DNA of 64,000 nt from Harmonia axyridis (Eukaryota > Arthropoda > Insecta > Coleoptera > Coccinellidae), in contig NC_059501.1 in assembly GCF_914767665.1 (NCBI RefSeq), positions 82,124,798-82,188,797 on the forward strand, in the 5' to 3' direction. Positions 56,167-64,000 of the stretch are shown one piece after another (positions within the stretch are counted from its first letter, which is position 1; every line of letters starts with the position of its first letter). Both the position numbers and the translations under genes were made by a program. The notes beneath the pieces are model-generated. The model had not been told where the DNA came from, did no database searches, and saw only the letters and a program-made list of their open reading frames with translations.

Positions 56167-57095
56167 AAGGGTGTTTTTTATAGAGCTATAGAACTTTAAA
56201 TTGCAATAAAACCACATATGGATTATTCGATTGACATGAATTTTATTTATCCGAAAGATAATCTAGTGGCATTGCATTTTAAATATGATTTCTGGCATAT
56301 GACCGCCACGGCTCGCTCGGATGTAGTCCCATCTGGACGTCCAATTTTCGATGACTTTTTCCAACATTTGTGGTCGTATATCGGCAATAACACGGCGAAT
56401 GTTGTCTTCCAAATGGTCAAGGGTTTGTGGCTTATCCACATAGACCAATGACATTACATAGCCCCACAGAAAGTAGTCTAGCGGTGTTAAATCACAAGAT
56501 CTTGGAGGCCAATTCACAGGTCCAAAACGTGAAATTAAGCGGTCACCAAACGTGTCTTCCAATAAATCAATTGTGGCACGAGCTGTGTGATATGTTGCGC
56601 CGTCTTGTTGAAACCACAGCTCCTGGACATCATGATTGTTCGATTCAGGAATGAAAAAGCTAGTAATCATGGCTCTATACCGATCACCATTGACTGTAAC
56701 GTTCTGGCCATCATCGTTTTGAAGACGTACGGACGAATGATTCCACCAGCCCATAAAGCGCACCAAACAGTCAGTTTTTCTGGATGAAACGGTGTTTCGA
56801 CATACACTTGAGGATTAATTTCACTCCAAATACGGCAGTTTTGTTTGTTGACGTAGCCATTCAACCAGAAGTGCGCTTCATCGCTAAAGGACGTAGTGCG
56901 CGATACGTATTCCGCAAAGAACCATTATTTTCGAAATGGAATTTCACTATTTGCAAGCAATGTTCAAGCGTGAGTCTATTCATGATGAATTGCCAAACCA
57001 AACTGAGAGTAAATCAGTTAACAGCTGTTGAATCGGTCACCATCTTGAACAGAAATGCCAACTTAAAGTTATATACCTCGAAAAAAAACAACCGA
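56167..57095 (-). mobile_element. DD41D mariner, internally deleted, copy 3
   Basis: TA at 56165-56166 and 57096-57097; ends AAGGGTGTTTTTTATAGAGC and, reversed, TCGGTTGTTTTTTTTCGAGG. Length 929 bp. The internal deletion joins the same two regions as in copies 1 and 4, but about a dozen more bases are lost at the junction (CGTCC directly to TTTAGCGATG). Confidence 0.9.
56263..57000 (-). pseudogene. DD41D mariner transposase remnant, copy 3
   Basis: The frame 56766-56263 is open through the catalytic end: NVTVNGDRYRAMITSFFIPE, ELWFQQDGATYHTARATIDL, FGDRLISRFGPVNWPPRSCD, LTPLDYFLWGYVMSLVYVDK, and PEIIFKMQCH. The second and third catalytic Asp are intact with 41 residues between them. A one-base deletion near 56720 separates this from the upstream part (NGYVNKQNCRIWSEINPQVY), and the DNA-binding domain is deleted. 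FSDEAHF with the first Asp is still readable at ~56880. Confidence 0.85.
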
Positions 57096-57164
57096 TAGTA
57101 CCTTCATCAAAATGGGAATTATTCGAAGAAATACTCAATAGAACACTTGAGACATTTTTTTGCG

Positions 57165-57485
57165 AATTCAGTCAATAAGTTTACATTTCTGAAGATGACA
57201 ACATGGTTGTCGATACTTTAGTTGAATGCTTTTAAAGATTATGTGAATAAGAGTGTGGTTGGTACAACTTCCTCCCAATGATACTATTGACGAATTAAAT
57301 GTAAATATCACTGTCTTAGTATTACAAGAAAACGAAAAAAAATGTCTTGATATAGTCGGGCATGTCATTAATGAATATAATGAATGAAAGAGGTCCTAAG
57401 ACAGAGCCCTGAAGCACACCTCATTTCATAGAATACCTAGCGGAGTTATGTTGTTGAATCCGAGAGATTAACAATCGATTAGTTA
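57165..57485 (-). pseudogene. LINE reverse transcriptase fragment
   Basis: On the minus strand the sequence from about 57480 reads NRL.ISRIQQHNSARYSMK, then GVLQGSVLGPLSFIIFINDM and PDYIK (57425-57350). GVxQGSVLGPxLFxxFINDxP is the RT motif of jockey/CR1-type non-LTR elements, upstream of the catalytic FADD. The FADD motif itself is not readable: the frame decays at 57345. The fragment lies only ~70 bases from DD41D copy 3, in the same orientation, but belongs to a different class. Confidence 0.75.
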
Positions 57486-58069
57486 TAAAGCTTTGATTCA
57501 TTCAGAGAAAACACTTCTGAAACCTTACAATTTATCAACTTCTCTTCATAAGGAAAAGAGCAGCGTTTAGCTACGTTCATCGCTTGGATTTTTTTTATCT
57601 GGGTCAATTGCAAAAATCCGCTTGTCTGGTAATTCCGCAAATGTATCTCCCACAACCTGGCTACAACCACCGAAATGTCGTCAGTCGGAGTATTTCACGC
57701 ATTGGAGGTTGTTAACAGGCCAGGCACAAGTAGTAAAAGCGGATGTGGAATTGAACGTAATAAGATCCCGGCAGATGAGCATTGACCTAGCGAACGTGCT
57801 CTCTTCATGTAGTTTTTTGCAACCATTTGCAAATTGAATTCCGTCGTTTTCATAAGAGAGATGGAATGCGAGCCGGTTTTTTTTTGTATACGGTGATGAC
57901 TGAAATATTGAAAAAGAAGATGAAATATATTAGGTATACGCTTGGAATTTTTCTGCGAAATATCTCACTCCGTGGATTTTCGGCTAGACTGAAAAAAAAA
58001 TTCAACACTGAAACGTTTTTTTCGTCACTTATCATGTTTTTCATTCTTCTATCATACTCCGATTTGTTA
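57486..58069. other. Non-coding, no recognised feature
   Basis: Mostly AT-rich with a more balanced part at 57590-57800. The plus-strand frame 57827-58183 runs into the arm of the fold-back element and has no domain. Confidence 0.4.
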
Positions 58070-58071
58070 TA

Positions 58072-58982
58072 CACTGTGTCCATAAAGTATGGAACAAATT
58101 TATTTTCAGCTAAACACACCTTTTCAAGAAATAATCCTGAAACACGTCGATTTGTTATTCTTATTTACCGTATTTTAAAATAATAATCTACTATACAGGG
58201 TGAATTACTTTCGAGTAATGACGTCACCGTCATTTTTTTCTGAATCAAACAACTCCATTTTGTTTCAATTTTTGGATTACTCTAGCTGAGCTGATTCCAA
58301 AAATGTATCACATCTTGATTCCAATTGGTACAGGGTGGACAGAATTACAATAGTCTTGTGTGTGCTCATAAAGTGACGCGTAACATTCTTTATCAGTTGA
58401 ATTAACTATATTATCAAAAATACTCATTGTCTAGCGGCAACAAACAAATGATGACATTTCACAAAAAACTAGTCGACTATGTTTTTGTAAATTGATAAGG
58501 AATAATTTATTTCATATTCTGTCTCCTAGACCACAAGTACCAAACATGTTTGGGAACAGCTCATTTCTATTAATCTAAAATGTAACAAACTACAGGGTGT
58601 TACATTCAAATCAATTACCGCTAGACAATAAGTATTTTTGATAATATTGTTAATTTAACTAATAAAGAATGTTACGCGTTACTTTATGAGCACACACAAA
58701 ACTATTGTATTTTTATCCACCCTGTACCAATTGGAATCAACATGTGATACATTTTTGGAATCAACTCTGCTAAAGTAATCGAAAAATTGAGACAAAATGG
58801 GGGTGTTTCATTAAAAAAAAATGACGGTGACGTCATTACTCGAAAGTAATTCACCGTGTATATTAGATTAATATTTTAAAATACAGTAAATCAAAATAAA
58901 AAATCGACGTGTTGCAAGATTATTTCTTAAAATGATCTGTTTAGCTAAAAATAAATTTGTTCCATATTTTACGGACACAGTG
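58072..58982. mobile_element. Fold-back element with ~370-bp inverted arms
   Basis: The left arm 58072-~58441 (CACTGTGTCCATAAAGTATGG onward) recurs inverted at ~58613-58982, with TA next to each end (58070-58071, 58983-58984). The central spacer is about 170 bp. Arms differ at scattered positions and by short indels. Inner TACAGGGTG words at 58194 and 58331, mirrored on the right, suggest earlier nested elements inside the arm. A TGACGTCA palindrome sits in each arm. No coding capacity. Confidence 0.9.
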
Positions 58983-59055
58983 TATATACCGAGGGATTAT
59001 TTTAAGTGGAATCAGTGAAAAATCTCGAAAAAGAAACAAGATCTTGGGTAGAGTT

Positions 59056-59106
59056 ATGCGGTACTGATGATCCCTAATAAGGGCGAAAGCGGTATCGCTA
59101 TTCTCC
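59056..59106 (+). ncRNA. Hammerhead-like core, uncertain
   Basis: ACTGATGATCCCTAATAAGG then GCGAAAGCGG is present: a CTGATGA box, a short stem CCCT/AGGG, a GAAA box, and a small hairpin AGCG-GTAT-CGCT in place of stem III, followed by TA as a possible NUH site. This resembles type I hammerheads with short stem III. However stem I does not pair convincingly (GCGGTA with TATTCTC), and the first stem II pair is U-C. It could be a degenerate ribozyme of a retroelement, or chance. Confidence 0.35.
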
Positions 59107-59130
59107 CTCGATGACATGCATTCTCCTTGG

Positions 59131-60345
59131 GTTACTTTTGATTATGATTCCTACGTAATAGCGTGGAGATCTTCTGTCTGATAATGGTTATGTTGATGGC
59201 ATTATGCTGATACATTAACCAGATAGATAAATCTATATAGTATGATATTATTACACCATTGGAAATTGTTTTTCTTTTAATATGCAAGTTTATTCAGCTG
59301 TTTTCCGCTGATTTGAAATTGAACTTACGTAAACTAAATATTGGCTATTTATCAAATTGGTTTCCGTCACCCTAATGACCTGTCAAGATTATTGTTGTAA
59401 AATTTCTTAGAGTAGCTTTCAGAATTTTCCTTCGAAGTGGTTCAAAGTTCGGTCATACCAAACATTGAAGAAAATGGTCGTTCTGCAAGATTATAATTAA
59501 TTATTCATGTTCCAAAAAAAAGCAACATTGCACAGGTGTCGCCTAACACGGTTTTCGATTTATCGACTTGCAGTTTGAGCCATACCATATGATTACAGTG
59601 ACGGTTCACCATTACTATAACTGGTGTCAGGAATTTTTCCTAAAGTCAAGAGTATCAATTACCAGTACCCCAAATGTGCGATAAATCATTGGCTTAATGT
59701 TTCGAGATCGATTTTCGTGCTGAAATACTAGGAATTTTCCACAATTGGTACCGAACATGCCAATTATTTGATGCTGTTATTGGAACGTACCAAAAGTGAG
59801 GAGTCAATTGAAAATCGATTGATGTGAATAGATTCGAAGAAATTGACGTTCTTTATTTCGTGGAATTGTATGGAATTAATTATATAAGTCGATGGTTTGA
59901 AATTTTTATACAGGCTGTTCCAGACTTGGTGGTCAATAATTTAAAATCGCATTGTAGATACCATTTTCGAGAATAACGAATTCGGGGAACTATCGCAATC
60001 AAGAAATGAAAGTGAATTGTAAAATTTCGGAAAAAGCAAACTAGGCAGTAGAAAACTTATTTCCAAAAGGGTTGCCAAACTTCCAAGACGAAGAATATCA
60101 AACTTTTGTAAAGTGGATGGCAGAAAACTGTGCTGCTCAGTGCTTGATGACAGTCGCTTCCATTTTTCCTTTTCACAAAGAAAAATATGTGGAACTGACA
60201 CAAGTCCTCGACGCTTGAAAAAAGTTTTTTTATAACATTAAATCCCTACTGCTGTGCCCATAACCTTTAGTGGAAGATTTTTATAGCAATAATAGTAGCA
60301 ATTTAATGAACAAAAAAATGTTTATTACATAACATGAGAAGTAAG
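59131..60345. other. Non-coding, no recognised feature
   Basis: AT-rich sequence. Broken protein-like text may exist between 59440 and 59820, but I could not assign it to any family. Confidence 0.35.
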
Positions 60346-60349
60346 AAGC

Positions 60350-60545
60350 AGGGTTGGCGTTAGGAGTGAAACAGTGAAGCTAATGTTTCAGGCGCCTCTT
60401 TTCGATGGGCGGCAATTTAGCCCAGTTTGTGGCCGCCCTTTCATATTTCTGAAAAAATATAGTCTTGATTCTTAAAAACATCACGAGGGTGGTCCGCTTT
60501 GCTGCGTTTATCAACATTCCCTGCAATGAAAATCTCCAAACCGTC
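60350..60545 (+). repeat. ~190-bp dispersed repeat, copy 2
   Basis: Second copy of the repeat at 45100-45290, with the shared phrases TTTCAGGCGC, GGCGGCAATTT and GGTGGTCCGCTTTGCTGCG. It precedes the fold-back-arm repeat at 60580. Confidence 0.6.
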
Positions 60546-60579
60546 TTCACTAAACCGCCGGTTCAATGAATAACACATG

Positions 60580-60714
60580 GTAAGAAGCATATTTCGCACG
60601 ACTAGAAAGTTAATTCTAGTAATTTTAGGAGTGCGTAATTGTATTACTACTCGAGTTGTGTGCTATACTTTTTTACGACAGCAATATTTCCTATGAAGAC
60701 ATAGGCAAATCTAT
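60580..60714 (+). repeat. Fold-back arm repeat, solitary copy
   Basis: Matches the left arm of 62014-62374: AAGAAGCATATT.CGCACGAC, AATTCTAG, AGTGCGTAATTGT, ACTCGAGTTGTGT.CTATAC and TTTTT.CGAC. It lies immediately 5' of the LINE fragment at 60715. Confidence 0.75.
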
Positions 60715-61780
60715 ATGAGGATATTGAATCAGTTAGATTCAAACCTTTTGGCAAAACCATCGGATGTTATGCCATTCATCTTCGATTTTGAAAGGCCCTC
60801 TGAAACGTTCATAACTGATCGTCCTAGTGCAATAAGTTCCGTGAATCGTTTAGACGAAAAGTCATCCATATGGTTCACCGATGGATCAAAATCAAAGAGA
60901 GGTACTGGCATTGGGTTATATGGACATAAACTGAAGATCTCTAAAGCCCTGTGAAGTGAGCCCTTAATTTTACAGACCGAGGTACTGGCTGTTTACGTAT
61001 GCGCTCAGTAGTGTCTTAAAATGAACCTCAAGGTAACGCATGTCTACATCACCACGGACAGCTAGACCACGCTGAGATCCCTGGTATCGTACTGCCAGGA
61101 GTCTCTGTTGACCTGGGAGAGCCTTAACACCATTAGGTAACTGCCAGAGGCAATAAAATGACTCTACTATGAGTACCAAGGCACTGTGGTGTTGAAGGAT
61201 ATAAAAAGCCGCTCAATACCTGCTGAACCTGAGTCTTTCTGTGGGCTAGGAACAGACCAATATGAGGCAGCGGTCCAGCAATGGAAGGTGAATAACAGAA
61301 TAACTCTCTGGACAAACACTCTTGGTCAAGAAATTCGTGAAGATTTTACCTACCTACGTCAAAAAAGCTCTTGAAGCTGTCACGAGCCGATCTTCGGGTG
61401 ATGATGAGACTGCTGACGGGGCACTATCGGTACAAACATCATTTGTACCGCATGGGAAAGTCAGCAGATGAGATTTGCAGGCTCCGTGGATCAGAAGCAG
61501 AAACAGCTGATCACAAGCTATGCAAGTGTCCAGAACTGGCTGGCCTAAGAAACATATTTATGGGGAAGCTGGTCCTGGATACCCGAGAGGTAACGACCAA
61601 GGCCCCTAGGGAGGTCGTTAGTTTTATCAAGGCCATTGACGAACTCCTTGGGTACCCATTAATGTGTAGAGTAGAGAACAAAAGATCTACATGGTCGCAG
61701 TTGCCGGAAGGCTTACCGAGCCATAACGACCCCATTTCAAATAATGATAGTAATAGGCAAATCCAAAAATTGGTGTGAAA
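60712..61780 (+). pseudogene. LINE 3' fragment (RNase H and tail), copy 2
   Basis: Reads MRILNQLDSNLLAKPSDVMP, SIWFTDGSKSKRGTGIGLYG with the first RNase H Asp, ILQTEVLAV with the Glu, and VYITTDS with a further catalytic Asp (~61050). After stops it continues with PAEPESFCGLGTDQYEAAVQ (~61215-61275). The tail LSRADLRVMMRLLTGHYRYK, HHLYRMGKSADEICRLRGSE, AETADHKLCKCPELAGLRNI (61374-61560) is in one open frame of 135 codons and has a Cys/His cluster. The KADELAK stretch with the last RNase H Asp, kept in the 1-kb copy, is deleted here. Non-functional. Same family as 1030-1950. Confidence 0.8.
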
Positions 61781-62013
61781 TTGAAGATAATTAAGAAACT
61801 TCAAAATGTTATCGGCTACGCAGGCTGTTATCGATTCGTTTCCGTGGCAACTATTAAATGATTTATCTTATTGGTTATTCGCCGTACGATTTACTTTCCT
61901 GTTGCTACCGTATTGGTTGTTGATCGAGCTTTCTGTTTACTGCAAAGTTTCACGTTGCAGTTACATAGTTGGCGAGATGTACAAATTTCGTCACTTTCTC
62001 TAGGGGAGTGAAA
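61781..62013. other. Non-coding spacer
   Basis: Probable 3' untranslated continuation of the LINE followed by unassigned sequence. Confidence 0.35.
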
Positions 62014-62374
62014 GAAGCATATTACGCACGACTAAAAAAGGCTACGTACGAGCCGCGAAGCGGCGAGTTTTTAATTCTAGAAGTGCGTTATTGTCTTACA
62101 ACTCAAGTTGTGTACTATACTTTTTCTGCGACCACATTAATTTCCATATATACTTAGGCAGATACAAAAAATGCCATGGAAACTAATAACAGCCCGCGTA
62201 GCCGATAACCTTTTGACGTTTCGTAATTGTGTCGCGATTTGCACCAGTTTTTTTATTTACATGAGTTTTTATCGAAATGAATGCGGTCGTAGAAAAAGTA
62301 TTGTACACAACTCGAGTTGTAAGACAATAACGCACTTCTAGAACTAACTTTTTCTAGTCGTGCGTAATGCTTCT
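62014..62374. mobile_element. Small fold-back element with ~130-bp arms
   Basis: The left arm 62014-~62145 (GAAGCATATTACGCACGACT) recurs inverted at ~62250-62374. Shared words are TTCTAGAAGTGCGTTATTGT, CTTACAACTC.AGTTGTGTAC and ATACTTTTTCT.CGACC. The left arm has an extra ACGAGCCGCGAAGCGGCGAG, itself a small palindrome. A solitary arm lies at 60580-60714. No coding capacity. Confidence 0.75.
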
Positions 62375-62576
62375 TGCAACTCTTGTTGTAATACACTAAT
62401 TATTACCTCAACATTTTTGATTTTTCAAAGAATATATCTTGAGAAAATTACGAAACCATTCACAATCTAGTATAGCAATTGGCATAGTTGAAACAATCAA
62501 CTGCCATGCAGTAGAGGCTTTCTCTTCTACACCCCTTCTTTCAGACTCCAATTCTGAATATTCATAAAGGGTGTTT

Positions 62577-63449
62577 TGTTTAGAGCTATAAAACTTCAAA
62601 TTGCAATGAAACAACGATGGATTATTCGATTGACATGAATTTTATTTATCCGCAAGATAATCTTGTGCCATTACATTTTAAATATGATTTCTGACATATG
62701 ACCGCCACGGCTGGCTCGGATGTAGTCCAATCTGGACGTCCAATTTTCGATGACTTTTTACAACATTTGTGGCCGTATATCGGTAATAACACGGCGAATG
62801 TTGTCTTCCAAATGGTCAAGGGTTTGTGGCTTATCCGCATAGACCAATGACTTCACATAGCCCCACAGAAAGTAGTCTAGCGGTGTTAAATCACAAGATC
62901 TTGGAGGCCAATTCTCAGGTCCCAAACGTGGAATTAGGCGGTCACCAAACGTGTCTTTCAATAAATCGATTGTGGCACGAGCTGTGTGACATGATGCGCC
63001 GTCTTGTTGGACCCACAGCTCTTGGACATCATGGTTGTTCAATTCAGGAATGAAAAAGTTAGTCATCATGGCTCTATACCGATCACCATCGACTGTAACG
63101 TTCTGGCCAACAGCCCGTTTTTCTGGATGTAACGGTGTTTCGACATACACTTGAGGATCAGCTTCACTCCAAATGCGGCAGTTTTGTTTGTTGACGTAGC
63201 TATCCAACCAGAAGTGCGCTTCATCGCTAAACAAAATAAAATGGATGTAGTTCGTGATACATATTCCGCACAGAACCATTATTTTCGAAATAAAATTGCA
63301 CTTTTTGCAAGCGTTGTTCATGCGTGAGTCTATTCATGATGAATTGCCAAACCAAACTGAGAATAAATCACTTAACAGCTGTTAAATCGGTCCACATCTT
63401 GAACAGTAATGCCAACTTAAAGTTATATACCTCGAAAAATAACACCCGC
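62577..63449 (-). mobile_element. DD41D mariner, internally deleted, copy 4
   Basis: TA at 62575-62576 and 63450-63451; ends AAGGGTGTTTTGTTTAGAGC and, reversed, GCGGGTGTTATTTTTCGAGG. Length 873 bp. It shares the main internal deletion with copies 1 and 3 and has a second deletion of about 60 bp (~63110) removing the LTVWCALWAGGIIGPYFF region. Confidence 0.9.
62690..63340 (-). pseudogene. DD41D mariner transposase remnant, copy 4
   Basis: One frame of about 187 codons (63321-62758) reads HFILFSDEAHFWLDSYVNKQ, ETPLHPEKRAVGQNVTVDGD (junction of the second deletion), ELWVQQDGASCHTARATIDL, FGDRLIPRLGPENWPPRSCD, LTPLDYFLWGYVKSLVYADK. All three catalytic Asp positions are intact (FSDEAHF, QQDGA, LTPLDYF), and the last two are 41 residues apart. 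The DNA-binding domain is missing and a strand of the catalytic fold is deleted, so it is not an active transposase, although it is the longest open remnant of the family here. Confidence 0.85.
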
Positions 63450-63451
63450 TA

Positions 63452-64000
63452 CGATATAAATTCAATAAAAGTACAGAACTTTCAAATTAACATTTTACTT
63501 TATGTGTAATCGACTAGAACCTTCAAAAACAAATTGAATTAAATTTTTCTCCCAAATCATGTTTCATCTATTAGTTTATGAACAACCACCATAATGAATA
63601 TGCAAAACCAAATCATAATGAAATAGCTTCATCCGAGATGAATAGAGAGCCAATTATACATAATGCTGTGAAAGCGAGTACCGAATTTGTGGTTGGGTCA
63701 ATGGTTCTAAACTATCCATAAATCTGTATTTCTGCATGCACCGGCATAACCGTTGAATTAAATTTGCATTTTTATCAATTTTCGTTTTCCAATTTCCAAA
63801 TGGAATAGTTGATTGGTATTCGGCCCTGAATAGAACTCGAAAACTGGAATTCGTTCGATGAAATATGTAAGTGCCACATTAATCTGGGGAAACCACGCTA
63901 GAGTCTGGTCATTTTTGGGTCAATGGAATCATTATGGATTAGTCATCTCTTGAATTTGATGGAAATTTTTGAAGATTTAGAGTTATATTCTATCTGTCAT
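63452..64000. other. Non-coding, no recognised feature
   Basis: AT-rich sequence to the end of the window with no supported feature. Confidence 0.4.

Noticed and set aside
57827..58183. 118-codon plus-strand frame
   Set aside because: It extends into the arm of the fold-back element and is rich in Phe, Lys and Ile, as expected of AT-rich DNA by chance.
1..64000. Bacterial symbiont or viral insertion
   Set aside because: No bacterial-type operon, long ORF or recognisable viral gene was found in either strand.

Overview
This window looks like a gene-poor stretch of an insect nuclear genome. It is AT-rich, has no long uninterrupted reading frame, and almost everything recognisable is a dead or non-autonomous mobile element of a type common in insects: mariner/Tc1 elements (including a DD41D lineage), R1-like and RNase H-bearing LINEs, PIF/Harbinger-like elements, long fold-back elements with TA target sites, tRNA-derived repeats and short satellites. 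The order is not determined; a beetle would fit but this is inference. No functional host protein-coding gene could be supported, so the window is probably intergenic or a large intron.

Layout. 1-6 kb: GC-richer unique DNA, a minus-strand LINE tail (about 1.03-1.95 kb), an R1-like LINE tail (about 4.8-5.53 kb) and a 145-bp repeat carrying a hammerhead ribozyme (5.52-5.67 kb). 6-15.4 kb: a dead Tc1 (DD34E) element, a small MITE, a tRNA-like sequence, mariner fragments, a nested pair of LINE fragments (11.9-12.8 kb) and a decayed copy of a multicopy insect gene (14.3-15.4 kb). 17.6-24.2 kb: DD41D mariner copy 1, a second tRNA-like repeat, a Harbinger-like MITE with a near-perfect 123-bp palindrome, the second hammerhead repeat, a mariner fragment and a LINE tail. 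28-43.6 kb: DD41D copy 2, diverged ~460-bp repeats, a nearly full-length dead mariner (34.6-35.8 kb), a fold-back element with ~275-bp arms, a degenerate DD41D relative, a mariner 5' half, a 28-bp minisatellite and another fold-back element. 49-64 kb: a TIR-bounded unit with a THAP-domain exon, a TIR-bounded unit with a MADF-like segment and a 140-bp satellite, DD41D copies 3 and 4, a reverse-transcriptase fragment, a fold-back element with ~370-bp arms, a hammerhead-like core, and a second copy of the first LINE flanked by a repeated fold-back arm.

Most interesting: the two 145-bp repeats at 5.5 and 23.0 kb fold as type III hammerhead ribozymes. Helices I, II and III and most core bases are visible, and in the second copy the loops of stems I and II share an 8-base Watson-Crick complementarity, which would give a kissing-loop contact. 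Each copy carries lesions (a 2-base insertion at the cleavage site in one, G12 to U in the other), so the local copies are probably impaired relatives of an active family elsewhere in the genome. The genes here do not form a pathway; what links them is repeated insertion, internal deletion and nesting of transposons.
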